Positions 16,722-26,687 of a DNA stretch of 64,000 bases are shown piece after piece. The notes below the pieces were generated by a model, which had not been told where the DNA came from, did not search any database, and worked only from the letters and a program-made list of their open reading frames with translations. The DNA is taken from the NCBI RefSeq assembly GCF_014216315.1, contig NZ_CP045702.1, positions 4,588,001 to 4,652,000 of the forward strand, read 5' to 3'. The stretch's first letter is position 1. Each line of letters starts with the position of its first letter. The DNA is from Streptomyces finlayi. GTDB lineage: Bacteria; Actinomycetota; Actinomycetes; Streptomycetales; Streptomycetaceae. The translations under genes were made by a program, and so were the position numbers.

Positions 16722-16795
16722 GGGCCTGTGGCGCAGTCTGGTAGCGCACCTCGTTCGCATCGAGGGGGTCTGGGGTTCAAATCCCCACAGGTCCA
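16722..16795 (+). tRNA. tRNA-Ala (anticodon CGC)
   Basis: The 74-nucleotide cloverleaf has the acceptor pair GGGCCTG/CAGGTCC with discriminator A, a D-arm containing AGTCTGGTAGC, the anticodon stem CCTCG/CGAGG with loop TTCGCAT (CGC reads GCG alanine codons), and a T-arm with GGGTTCAAATCCC. CCA is not fully encoded. A strong terminator hairpin follows ten bases later. The accessory island with mobile-element relics starts directly downstream, a common arrangement at tRNA genes. Confidence 0.95.
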
Positions 16796-16804
16796 CCGCA
16801 GCTC

Positions 16805-16838
16805 AGAGCCCCTACCGGGGAAACCCGGTAGGGGCTCT
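16805..16838 (+). terminator. Strong intrinsic hairpin after tRNA-Ala
   Basis: AGAGCCCCTACCGGG and its perfect complement form a 15-pair stem with a GAAA loop, followed by TTT. It very likely ends the tRNA transcript. Confidence 0.85.
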
Positions 16839-17014
16839 TTGGCGTCGTACAGCAACTACGTACGGCCAGAAACATGCGACGTCCCGGCCTGGTGATCGGC
16901 GACTAGGATGCCGTCCGGGTACGGCCCCGTACGGGTATGGCGATCGTGGTGGATCGTGCCCTTCGCACTCTGCTCCTGCCCCGCCCATGCCGACCAGATC
17001 CAGGAGGTCTTCCG

Positions 17015-20000
17015 GTGACGTCAGGCCCCCGGCAGTCCGCCCCGAAGCCCGGTCCTCCTGCTCGCCGCGAGCGCTGGTTCCAGCCGCGTCGCTCCGGCTA
17101 CCGGTGGGAGCAGGAAGGACTGGACCATGTGCGGCAGCTGATGCCTCAGGCTGAGCCGTACCGGGCGTGGGCGACGTTCCAGTTCACCAGTGCCTCCGGG
17201 CGGGTCAACGAGTGTGACCTGCTGATCGCCGTACCGGGCGGGCTGTACCTGCTGGAGCTGAAAGGCCACCCGGGCCGAGTGGTCAACCACGGGGACACCT
17301 GGCAGTTCCACGCCGACCGGGTGCGGACGCTGAAGAATCCGCTGCATCTCACCGACCTGAAGGCGAAGGAACTCAAGAGCCAACTGGAGCGCGCGGCACG
17401 AGCCTCGGGGGACGATCCGAGGCGGGTTCCCTTCATCAAGCCCGCCGTTTTCCTCCACGACGCGGATCTGGTGAGCGAGCTGGACGAGTTTCAGCGCACC
17501 GCGGTCTTCGGCCGCAACGACAGCGCGAGCGGGCTGCCGGGTGTCTGAGTCTGCCGCCCGAGCGGGAGAGCTGGCGGGTCACCACCCAGGACAGTCAGCT
17601 GCTCGAAAAGCTGATGAAGCGCATCGGGGTCAGCCAATCGACGGCGCACCTGCGCTTCGGGGACGGCTGGCGGCTGGAACCACGCGCCCTGGACGCGGGC
17701 TCCGGTCGGCCGCCTGCCGACCGGCGCAGCACCCTGGTGGACCGGCTTGCCGCCGAGGGCGGCCTCCACCCGTACGCGGTTGCCGACAGCATCTCCGCAG
17801 CCCTGGACGCTGTGGTGTTCCAGTCCACCGCCGCCGATCTGCAGGAGCGGCTGGCCTCACCTGACGATTTCCTGCGTCTCCTGGACGCTGCAGAGGCTGA
17901 CACGGCAGCGGCCGAGCAGCCGGGTGGCGCAGTCGCGGACCCGTTGGCCGTGCTGCCCGGCCAGCCCCTGGACAGTACGTGGACGGTCGCCAGGGTGCTC
18001 GGTACCGGAGCCGCCGCCCGCGCGCTGCTGGTGCGCCGCACGGCGGACGAAGGAGCGGCCGAGCCGGACTCTCCCCGTGTCTTCAAGGTCGCCCTCGACC
18101 GTGAGAAGGACGCCCGCCTGTATGCGGAGGCCGAGGCTCTCAAGGAGGTTGGCGGCGGCCGCATCGCCAAGCTGCTCGCCGAGCCCCGCGAACTGGCCGG
18201 TCGCACCGTGCTGGAGATCGAGTACGCAGGTGGCTTCCGTTCGCCCGCAGACCGGGACCCGGTCAGCCTCGGATCGCGGCTGCGCGGGCAGGGTTCTCTG
18301 GGCTACGACCAGTTGGAGCGGTTCGGCAACGACCTGTTCGACGCTCTCGACAGCCTGGCCGCCCGAGGGGTGCGCCACCGGGACATCAAGCCGGACAATC
18401 TGGGTCTGTTCAAGCGCAACGACGGTTCCTGGCAGTTGATGCTGTTCGACTTCTCTCTAGCCGAGGCGCCCGACCAGGACATCCATGCGGGGACCCGCGG
18501 CTATCTCGACCCCTTCCTGGGAGGCAGCCGCCGCGCACGCTATGACGATCACGCCGAGTGGTACGCCGCCGCCGTGACACTCCATGAGATGGCTTCGGGT
18601 GAACGCCCGGTGTGGGGTGACGGCCAGAGCGACCCGCTCACCGTCGTCGACGCCGAGCTGTATGTCGCCCGTGAACTGGTCGACCCGGCACTCAGTGAGG
18701 GTCTCACCCGCTTCTTCGAGCGCGCCCTGCACCGGGACGTCGAGCAGCGGTACGACAGTCTGCGCCAGATGGCCGAGGGGTGGCGGCAGCTGTTCCGTAC
18801 GGCGGACTCGGCTCGCCCGGCCACCACCCCGGCCACCGTGGGCATGAACGCCGAGGACATCGACGATGTACGCGAGCAGGTCGCCGCTGCTGCCGGTCTG
18901 ACCACTCCACTGGAGGCTGCCGGGCTGTCTCCGCGGGCCGTCTCGGTCGCGGCAGGCCTGGGCGCAGCCACTGTCAAAGCCCTGCTGGACATCCCGCCCC
19001 ACACGATCTCCCGTGCCCGGGGCGCCGGCAACGTGATCCGCAAGGAGCTCAACCGGCGTCATCGCCAGTGGACGCACGACCTGCGCAAGAGGTCCGCGGC
19101 CAAAGCACCTGTGCCTGTTGCGTCGGATGCTTCCGAGGAGGCTCTGGAGTCGGTGGACACGCTGGCCGCTCGGCTCACCCCGGCAGAGGGGAACCGCCGT
19201 ACCAAGCCGCGCCCCGACGTCGTACGCACCACGCTCCAGCTGCCCGGCGCTGAGCCGCTGGATCCCTGGCCGGCCCAGCCCGCCATCGCCAAGGCGCTGG
19301 GCATCAGTCAGCCCACCGTCTCGCAGCATCAGCTCGCGGCGATCGAGCAGTGGGCAGCCCTGCCGTGGCTTCGCCGGATCCGCGACGAGCTGGTGACCAT
19401 CCTGTCCGAGCAGGGCAGGGTTAGCGCGCGTCTGGATACCTCCCGCCGACGCGGTGGCTTCCTCGCGCTCACTCTCAAGGGTGCGGAACTTCCCGGTATC
19501 GCAGCCAGGCTGGCATCCCGCTTCGCTGTCGTGCCGGTCTCGCTCGACGAGCTGTTCCTCACCGCCCTGCGTGAGCTGGCGGAGGAGCAAGGTGTGCGGT
19601 GGCAGGCCTTGTTGAAGGCGGATGCCACGTTCGCGGCCTCCGGTGTCCTTGGGCCCGCGCTCGCTTCCTACACCCGTCTCGCGTCGGAGCGCGTCGCCGT
19701 ACGCGTCACTGCTGTCGCCGAGCAGGCGGGGCCGCGCACCATCCTCCTGGCCCACCAGGCCGGACTGCCCGCCCGTTACTGGGAGGCCGAGGCCGGGAAC
19801 TCCTGGTCACGCTGCAAGAGGCGGCCCGCCGCCCCGCGGACGCTCCGCATGGTCTGTGGCTCCTGGTTCCCGCCGAGGACCCGCAGGCGACACCGGCTCT
19901 GGACGGCCGCACGGTGGATGTCGTGGACCGGGTGAGCGAGTGGGCGGTGCTGGACGGTCTGTCGTTGAAGGAGCTGCGGGCGGAGGGCGGTAACGCGGGG

Positions 20001-20018
20001 GAGTGGGCTTCGGTGTGA
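17015..20018 (+). pseudogene. PglW-like NERD plus Ser/Thr kinase gene, frameshifted (type-2 BREX/Pgl flavour)
   Basis: Translation would begin at the GTG at 17015 with AGGAGG upstream. Residues 1-170 form a NERD-type nuclease-like domain (YRAWATFQFTSASGRVNECDLLI, YLLELKGHPGRV). After a frame change near 17540 the frame continues to a protein kinase domain with VRHRDIKPDNLGLF and LMLFDFSLAEAPDQDIHAGTRGYLDPF, then helix-turn-helix-like segments (AIAKALGISQPTVSQHQLAAIE). A second frame change near 19800 moves the C-terminus (ELLVTLQEAARRPADAPHGLW) to another frame. This order resembles the BREX/Pgl kinase PglW, but at about 1,000 residues it is shorter than typical PglW. As it stands it cannot give a full-length product. 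Confidence 0.7.
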
Positions 20019-20398
20019 GGCGTGAGGCGCACGCGTCACCACCCGGAGCTCGGTCCTCGGCCCTCGGCGCTCGAATCCCGGGACCCGAGCTTCGGGACCG
20101 GCCGTTCACTCTTCGGGTGGTACGAACAGAGGGCTGCGCCCGACGCTTGAGCTTCGGGATTCGGGCGTCGGGATACGAGGTCCGAGGGCCGAGCGCCTTC
20201 TTTAACCCGGTAGGGAAAGAGGGTTAGGGAAAACCTTTCCCCCCTCCCTGCCCCGTCACGGCCAGCAAGTATGACTAATCGTGGCCAACTTGCAGCGAAG
20301 CGTCACGGTTGCTTACGGTGCGACAACGAAACGACCCCGACGCGGTGTTGACCGCACCATGCCGGGGTCTCACCCCAAGATCGAACGGACCCGATCTC
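20019..20398. promoter_or_regulatory. Leader region with bipartite hairpin ahead of the MarR/HTH-like gene
   Basis: This 380-base gap first holds degenerate GAGCTTCGGGA-type repeats, then GGGAAA-ACC-TTTCCC near 20227. A hairpin at 20333-20369 has an outer stem GACCCCG/CGGGGTC and an inner stem GCGGT/ACCGC. The hairpin ends 30 bases before the GTG at 20399 and could act as an operator or an attenuator. No gene is evident in the gap. Confidence 0.45.
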
Positions 20399-21460
20399 GT
20401 GGCTACTCAGCACCTTAGCGCTGCCCTGTCCGGGCCCACATCCTCGCGCCCGTACCCGAAGGCCAGTCCCGGCTACGGCAAGCGAACCGCCCCGCACCAA
20501 CCCGCGCCGACGGGACGGGAGTTCTCGCTGCTGCCCGAACGGGAGCGGTACGTCGCCGGGTTCGTGGACCATCTGCCCGACGGTTCGGCCATGGACGTCA
20601 AGACGCTGGCCAAGCAACTCCCGCTCTACGGCCAGCAAGCCGTCGCCTCCGCCCTGACCGCTCTGTCCGTCGCGGGTCACCTCCGTCGCGTACGCCGCCT
20701 CGCCGGTGAAGGCGACCAGGTCCGCTGGGTCTTCCACACCTACTGGTCCCGCACCGCACGCGACAACGAATGGTGGGCCGCCTTCCTCGCCGCCCTCGAC
20801 CACCGGGACGCCCCGGAAGCACCGGCCCCCGGGACTGCGTCCCCGCAGCCCTGGACCCTCACGGAGCCCTCCACGCCCGTGCCCGCCGTGCCGGCCGCCG
20901 CCGAGGTCCCGCCGGCCCTCCCGCCGGAGGAGCCGCTCGTCGCACCTGAGCCTGTACGCGGCCCCGCCGTGCCTCAGCAGCCGGGCCCCGGGTGCCCCTC
21001 GCCTGCGTACCTGGCCCTGGCGCAACTCGGCCGCGTCGAACCGCGCCTGGCCCTCTCCGCCGCCGACTGCGAAGCCCTGCAAGAGCTGGCCAACGGCTGG
21101 TTCGCACGCGGTGTGGACGCGAACTACCTCATCCGGGCGCTGGCTGCGGGCCTCCCCGAAGCGGTCGGCTCACCCGTCGGCTTCATCCGGCGCCGCCTCG
21201 TCACGAAGATCCCGCCCCAGCTGCCCGCCACCCGCGCCCCGGACGCGACCGTCGGGCCCGTTCGACGCCTCACCGTCGAGTGCACCGAATGCGGGGCCCC
21301 CGGCCGGCCCGAAGCCCTTCCCGACGGCCTCTGCGGCCCCTGCCGCCGCACCACGCAAGGCCTCGGCTCCACCCAGGAGCCGTCCACCGAACCGACGCCT
21401 GGACCCGACGTCCATGCCTACGTCAGCCGCATCCGCCGGGCAGTTCTCGACGCCCGTTGA
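20399..21460 (+). CDS. HTH/MarR-like regulator with C-terminal zinc ribbon
   Basis: This 353-residue protein starts at a GTG with MATQHLSAALSGPTSSRPYP. Residues 40-120 fit a winged helix: ERERYVAGFVDHLPDGSAMDVKTLA, LPLYGQQAVASALTALSVAGHL, RRVRRLAGEGDQVRWVFHTYW. A Pro/Ala-rich linker follows, then a helical domain (LAQLGRVEPRLALS, YLIRALAAGLPEAVGSPVGFI). A CTEC...CGPC zinc ribbon lies near the C-terminus. Such proteins recur in Streptomyces genomes, often beside mobile DNA, and are usually annotated MarR family. The target is unknown; the structured leader upstream suggests self-regulation. Confidence 0.7.
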   Translation: MATQHLSAALSGPTSSRPYPKASPGYGKRTAPHQPAPTGREFSLLPERERYVAGFVDHLPDGSAMDVKTLAKQLPLYGQQAVASALTALSVAGHLRRVRRLAGEGDQVRWVFHTYWSRTARDNEWWAAFLAALDHRDAPEAPAPGTASPQPWTLTEPSTPVPAVPAAAEVPPALPPEEPLVAPEPVRGPAVPQQPGPGCPSPAYLALAQLGRVEPRLALSAADCEALQELANGWFARGVDANYLIRALAAGLPEAVGSPVGFIRRRLVTKIPPQLPATRAPDATVGPVRRLTVECTECGAPGRPEALPDGLCGPCRRTTQGLGSTQEPSTEPTPGPDVHAYVSRIRRAVLDAR

Positions 21461-21601
21461 CGGCTACCGCCCGGGTTCGTGGGCCCGCGAGTGCGCTGAT
21501 CACGATCGTGTGATGAGCGCTACGGGCCTGTGCTCGCCGGAGGTGGGGTCACGGACGGCTCGATGGTCGACCTGGCAAAGATCCGCTAGGGCAGGAGACT
21601 G

Positions 21602-22051
21602 ATGCGCTCGCTGCACGCCGGCATGATCGTGTTACTGGACCGGGGCTTCTCCGGCAACGCGTTCCTGGCCGCGGAGGCCGCCTTCCTCGCCCGCGTCACC
21701 GCGGCACGCAGACCGCCGGTCCTGGCCCGCTACGACGACGGCTCCTACCTCTCCCGCTTCGGCGACATCGAGGTCCGCATCATCGAGTGCGAGATCACCA
21801 TCACCACCAGCCAGGGCTGCCGGACCGGCCTCTACCGACTGGCCACCAACCTCCTGGACCACCACCGATATCCGGCATCCGACCTGGTCAGCATGTATCA
21901 CGAGAGGTGGGAAGTGGAGTCGGCCTACTTCGCGATCAAGAAATCGATGCAGGGTCGCCGGGTCCTGCGCTCCAAGACCTGGGCCGGCATCGCCCAGGAG
22001 GTACCCCGGGAACGGCGCACCGCCCTACGATCCCCATCGCGGTACGGGTGA
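21602..22051 (+). pseudogene. IS4-type transposase C-terminal relic
   Basis: The frame begins RSLHAGMIVLLDRGFSGNAF, which holds the second catalytic Asp of the DDE domain, and continues to SMYHERWEVESAYFAIKKSM with the catalytic Glu of the YREK-like motif. The N-terminal half is absent; only a short scrap of related sequence lies just upstream. After AGIAQEV the frame breaks into unrelated residues, so the C-terminus is lost as well. The element is dead and marks an old insertion between the regulator and the toxin gene. Confidence 0.75.
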
Positions 22052-22494
22052 ATATCGGCCGAATATTGGCCGAGAGGGGGCAGCCTCGTCGCACTCGTTT
22101 TCACCGTTGCTAGACATCTAGCTCACGCAACGGCCACGACATATACACATTTTGAACCCTGGCTACCCGTGTGATCCCTTTCGTTTCAGGGCGTTCCTCC
22201 GGTGCGATCACCTCCTGCTTCGATTCGCCTACCTATGAGTAAGGTGACCGCCGTGCGCGTCGGAGGATCTTGACCGATCCGTCGTGACGCGCACACGTTA
22301 TTCGGCGGCCGGGGGAACAGTGCCGCCACGGGGGCAGGGCGGATAAGTGTGCCGTGACATTGGTTCATCGCGCATATGCCTTGGCTCCGCATCGGTTCTG
22401 CATTCTCCGTCGGGCCTGACCCGCCCGGACGGCGGGCTGATCCCATCACCGCTCCGGGGCGTCGGACGGTCGCCCTCGCCTGCCCTCGTTCGCT
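22052..22494. other. Intergenic region ahead of the toxin-like gene
   Basis: This gap of about 440 bases lies between the transposase relic and the large secreted-protein gene. It contains an inverted repeat, GTGCGCGTC (22253-22261) and GACGCGCAC (22286-22294), flanking GGATC/GATCC, which could be an operator. It presumably carries the toxin promoter. I see no gene in it. Confidence 0.4.
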
Positions 22495-25161
22495 ATGAAG
22501 GATGCTCCTTTGCCACCCAAATCATGGTCAACCGGATGCAGATCGCGCAGATCCGCGCTGCTCACTACGCTCGTCACATCCGTTACGGCCTTGGCCGTTC
22601 TCGTCGGCCTGGCCACCCAACCGGGCCCACTCGCCGGCAACGCCTCACCGGCGATCGAGCCGGTCGCCGACTACGGCTGGTCCAAGGACACCGCAGCCGA
22701 GCAGCTTCGGCAGGACCAGTGCCTGATGAGCGACGTGCTGCGGCTCGGCGGACCATCCATGTCCGACACGGCGCAAGGCGGACTCGGCCAGACGCCCGAA
22801 CAGCTCCGTATGCTGGCCAACCGCGACCACTGGGAGGAAACGCCCCTCGCAACGGCCTATGGCAAGGACCGGAACGCCGCCGAGGCGGAGCTCGCGGCCA
22901 TCGACACGCTCCACAACAGCTGGAAAGCACCGCTCGCCGGGCTGGAGAACCCGGCAGGCTTCACCCAGGCGGCTTTCCTCTGGCCGCCCGGAACCAGTGA
23001 CGACGGTCAGAAGGACTTCCACTCGCAGACCGGTCTGAGCCAGTGGGTGGCCGACCGGTTCTGGAAGGAGGAGGGAGACTTCTACGAGGACCCGACCCCC
23101 GCGGCGGACGACCAGACCCTCAAGGCCGTCAAGGACTTGGGCGCACCGCTGTACGGGCAGGATCCCGATCCGGGACTTCCCACCGATGAGTGGAACCGTG
23201 CGATCGCCGAACGGGACGCCTACGAACATCTGACGGACTGGCCCCTGGAGCAGCCCGGTGCGGACAACGCCCGTCTCTTCCTGGGCTCGGGCGGATTCCC
23301 CCGCACCGCCCCTCTGCCCGGCACAGCGGAACACCGCATCGCGGTGGAGGACCTCAAGTCCCGCTTCTCCGCCTGCGCATGGCGCGACCCGTTGGATCCG
23401 AACAGTGTGCTGGGCAATATCTCCGCCACCGCCGCCGCTGAGTGGCAGCAGGAGATCGCCTCGCAAGCCCCCCAGCGCAACCAGATCCTGAACGCCAACA
23501 AGGCCGCCACCAATGCGCTCGCCACCGGTTCCAAGGCGCTGGGACAGATGCTGGGCCATTCGTGGGTGGCCGACCACCTGACCCGCTGGCAGGACTACTG
23601 GTCCGCCGGAGGAGTCGGCTGGATAGGCACGTCGCCGACGGTGATCCAGATACCGGGGGCAGCGGGCAAGTGCCTGGAGGCCGCGGGCGGCGGGAAGACC
23701 AACGGCACGGCCGTCCAGATGTACACGTGCAACAACACCCCGGCCCAGCAGTGGGAGGTATGGGGTGACGACCCGGGTCTGCACCTGCGCAACGTGAACT
23801 CCCAGAAGTGCCTCGACGTGGCGTCCAACAACACGGCGAGCGGCACGAAGATTCAGCTGTGGACGTGCGGCAGTACGCCGGCGCAGACCTGGGAGTACAA
23901 CGTCCGGGCCGCCACGACCATCAAGAGCGTCGGTACGGGCAAGTGCCTGAGCCTGTCGTCGCTCGCCAACGGCCAGGACGCCCTGACCGACACCTGCAAC
24001 ACCACCACCGCGCAGAAGCTCACCATCAAGGTCTCAGCCCACAACGGCCCCGTCACCTCTGCGGCCCAGTTCACCAAGGCGAGCGCGTCCTTGTCAGCCG
24101 CCCAGGCGGCATCGAAGTCGCAGCTCGGCATCATCAAGGCACAGGCGGCCGCCGCGGCGAACGCCGCCACCACCAGTGAGACGGCGGAGAAGGCCGCCTA
24201 CGCGGTGGCGGACGCCAAGGGCACGCCGCGCGGTCGCGGGCTCCTGGTCGGTCAGCAGAAGGCCCAGGTCACCCAGGGCGCCGCAGCGGCGCTTGCCGCG
24301 CTGGTGAAGGCCGGTGAGACCGCCGAAGCGGCCACCCGTGCCGCGGCGAGCGACAGTGCGACGATCGCCCAGCGCGCGCTGGCCCAGGCCGCGCAGTCGA
24401 AGGCCGAGTTCCGCAAGGAGGCGGCGTACACCGCCGAGCTGCAGGCGAAGGCCGCGGCGGATGCCGCCAAGCTGCACCGGGACAAAGCCAAGAAGGACAA
24501 GGAGACGGCCGAGGCCAAGCTGGCCCAGGCACTGGCGGCGGAGTCCGATGGGAAGGTGGCCGCCGCCGACGCGCACGCCAAACGGCTCGCGGCCGAAGCG
24601 GAAGAGGCGAAGGCGAAGAAGGAGAAGGCGACTGCCGAGGCCAAGCAGGCGGAGACCGCCCAGCACCGGCAGACGGCCGAAGCGGAAGCGGCGAAGGCCA
24701 ACGATGCCAAGGGCAAGGCGCAGACCGCCGAGGCCACGGCGGTAGCCCGCAAGGAGGACGCGGAAGCGGCCAAGGATAGAGCGCGCGACCTGCGCGACGA
24801 CGCCTGGGACGCGGAGCAGAAGGCTGACGCGGCGCGTGCCAAGGCGGACGCGAAGGAGGCGCTCGCCGAGGCGCACTCGGCCGACAGCGATGCGGGGGAG
24901 TCCAGGGCGGCGGCGGACGCCGCGTCCGGATTCGCCGATGACGCCGAGGCGGCGGCCGGCCGGTCCCGGACCGCGGCCGACGCCGCGACCAGCTCGGCAG
25001 CCGAAGCGGACGCCGCAGCCACCCGCGCCGAGGCCGCCGCCAAGAGGTCCCGAGCGGCGGCGGACGGCGCCCAGGCGGCCAAGCTCCGGGCCGATGCGGC
25101 GGTGCGGACCGCGACGAGCGCCGCGGCCGACGCCATCGACGCCGCCGAGCACGCCGCAGCC
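22495..25161 (+). pseudogene. Large secreted toxin-like protein, N-terminal part (interrupted by IS3 element)
   Basis: This is the first 889 codons of a gene split by an IS. ATG at 22495 lacks a ribosome-binding site; a TTG at 22510 has AAGGA seven bases upstream and is the likelier start. A Sec-type signal (LLTTLVTSVTALAVLVGLA) is followed by a 300-residue region I do not recognise. A ricin-B-type lectin domain follows at about residues 382-515, with QxW repeats (QQWEVW, QTWEYN). After that comes a very long Ala/Lys/Glu-rich coiled coil that runs into the IS. At the junction the codon GCC is duplicated on both sides of the element, and removing the IS plus one GCC joins this frame perfectly to 26688. 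Without excision it would end 15 codons into the IS. Confidence 0.8.
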
Positions 25162-25240
25162 CCTCTCTGTCAGCCTTGGGTGAGACGTCTCGCTTCGGCG
25201 GGTTAGCCTGAGAGGGCACTGACAGGAGAACTATCCCCTC

Positions 25241-25624
25241 ATGACCAGTACCAATCCCACGGGATCCGACCCGGCCCCCAGGCCGAAGCGCCGTTCGTTC
25301 AGTCCGGAGTACAAGCTGCGGATCGTCGCCGAGTACGACGCCGCGCCCAAGAACGAGAAGGGCGCGGTCCTGCGCCGCGAGCGCCTGTACCACTCGCACG
25401 TCACCGAGTGGCGGGCCGCGCGGGATGCCGGGGCCCTGGAAAAGCTGGTCGACAAGCGCACCAGCCCGGCGAGGCCGAAGAAGCCGGCCGCCGAGACGGA
25501 GAACGAGAAACTGCGCCGCCAGGTGGAACGGCTGGAGAAGGAACTGGCCCGGAACAAGGCCGCACTGGAAGTCATGGGAAAAGCTTCCGCGCTCTTGGAA
25601 ATGATCTCCGAGAGCGCGGACTGA
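25241..25624 (+). CDS. IS3-family OrfA (HTH DNA-binding subunit)
   Basis: This 127-residue protein starts at an ATG 21 bases after a GGAGAA site. It has the transposase-8/IS3 OrfA helix-turn-helix (RRSFSPEYKLRIVAEYDAAP, LRRERLYHSHVTEWRAARDAG) and a C-terminal leucine-zipper-like coiled coil (ENEKLRRQVERLEKELARNKAALE) used for multimerisation. It ends LLEMISESAD. The A-rich run GGGAAAAGC near 25577 is a plausible slippery site for the -1 frameshift that makes the OrfAB transposase, because orfB lies in the -1 frame. Confidence 0.9.
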   Translation: MTSTNPTGSDPAPRPKRRSFSPEYKLRIVAEYDAAPKNEKGAVLRRERLYHSHVTEWRAARDAGALEKLVDKRTSPARPKKPAAETENEKLRRQVERLEKELARNKAALEVMGKASALLEMISESAD

Positions 25625-25644
25625 ATCCTGCCGCCGGCCCTGTC

Positions 25645-26649
25645 GTGGACGAGGCGTTCACCGGCGTCGAGGCCCAGCTGGGCATCACGGCCGCCTGTCG
25701 GCTGACCGGTCGGTCCAGGGCCACCCATTACCGCCGGCTCCGGCCCCCGCCACCACGCGAAGAACGTGCCCCGCAGGTGCAGCCGTCGGCCCTGTCGGAC
25801 GAAGAGCGTGCCGTGGTGCTGGAGTTGATGAACGGCGAGGAGTACGCCGAGCTTGCGCCCGCGCAGATCTGGGCCCGCGAGCTGGACGCGGGGCGCTATC
25901 ACTGCTCGGTCTCGACGATGTACCGGATCCTGCGCGAACAGGGGCAGAGCGGCGAGCGCCGACGGCAGGCCACCCATCCCGCCAGGACGGTGCCCGAGCT
26001 GGTCGCCACCGGGCCCTCGCAGGTGTTCACCTGGGACATCACCAAGGCGGCCGGACCGGTCAAGGGCGTCTGGTATCACGCCTACGTGATCATCGACATC
26101 TTCAGCCGGTACATCGTCGGCCACACCGTCGAAGCGGCCGAATCAGCGACACGGGCCGAGGAACTGATCCGCGAGACCATCACCCGCAACGGCATCGTGC
26201 CCGAGACCGTGCACGCGGACCGCGGCACCTCGATGACCAGCAAGAAGGTCTCCCAGCTGCTGATCGACCTGGGGGTGACGCGGTCGCACTCGCGGCCGAA
26301 GGTCTCCAACGACAATCCTTACAGCGAGGCCCACTTCAAGACCACGAAGTACATGTCCGACTACCCCGAACGGTTCGACTCGCTGACCCACGCCCGCGAG
26401 TGGTTCGACGCCTTCATCGCGTACTACAACCACGAGCACCGGCATTCCGGCATCGGCTGGCACACCCCCGCATCCGTCCACTTCGGGACCGCCGAGGAAG
26501 TCCGCGACCAGCGCGCGGTCACCCTCGCCGAGGCATACGCCCGCCACCCCGAACGCTTCGGCCGCCGCCCCCGACCACCCCAGATACCCCAAACGGCCTG
26601 GATCAACGACCCGGCCAAGCGCCGCGAACCCGCACCACAAACCCCATAG
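25645..26649 (+). CDS. IS3-family OrfB (DDE integrase catalytic subunit)
   Basis: The retroviral-integrase-type catalytic subunit runs in the -1 frame relative to orfA and would normally be made as an OrfAB fusion; the GTG at 25645 is the first candidate internal start. It contains the HTH-21 block (YAELAPAQIWARELDAGRY, STMYRILREQGQ) and the rve core with the three acidic residues: FTWDITKAAGP, VHADRGTSMTSKKV and NDNPYSEAHFKTTKY. The end (HTPASVHFGTAEEV) is typical. Nothing is visibly broken, so the element may be active. Confidence 0.9.
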   Translation: MDEAFTGVEAQLGITAACRLTGRSRATHYRRLRPPPPREERAPQVQPSALSDEERAVVLELMNGEEYAELAPAQIWARELDAGRYHCSVSTMYRILREQGQSGERRRQATHPARTVPELVATGPSQVFTWDITKAAGPVKGVWYHAYVIIDIFSRYIVGHTVEAAESATRAEELIRETITRNGIVPETVHADRGTSMTSKKVSQLLIDLGVTRSHSRPKVSNDNPYSEAHFKTTKYMSDYPERFDSLTHAREWFDAFIAYYNHEHRHSGIGWHTPASVHFGTAEEVRDQRAVTLAEAYARHPERFGRRPRPPQIPQTAWINDPAKRREPAPQTP

Positions 26650-26687
26650 CGATACGACCGTCTCACTGGACTTGAAATCTTCCGGCC

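Larger units (their letters stand above)
25162..26684 (+). mobile_element. IS3-family insertion sequence, apparently complete (1,523 bp)
   Basis: The boundaries are fixed by the target: GCC at 25159-25161 and at 26685-26687 is a 3-bp duplication, and the host reading frame is restored when the element is removed. The terminal inverted repeats are imperfect; both share GTGAGACG at their inner edge, preceded by TGTCAG on the left and TTTCAAG on the right strand complement. Inside are overlapping orfA and orfB in the usual IS3 layout. A second, partial copy of the right end lies at 29628-29765 in the opposite orientation. Confidence 0.88.
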
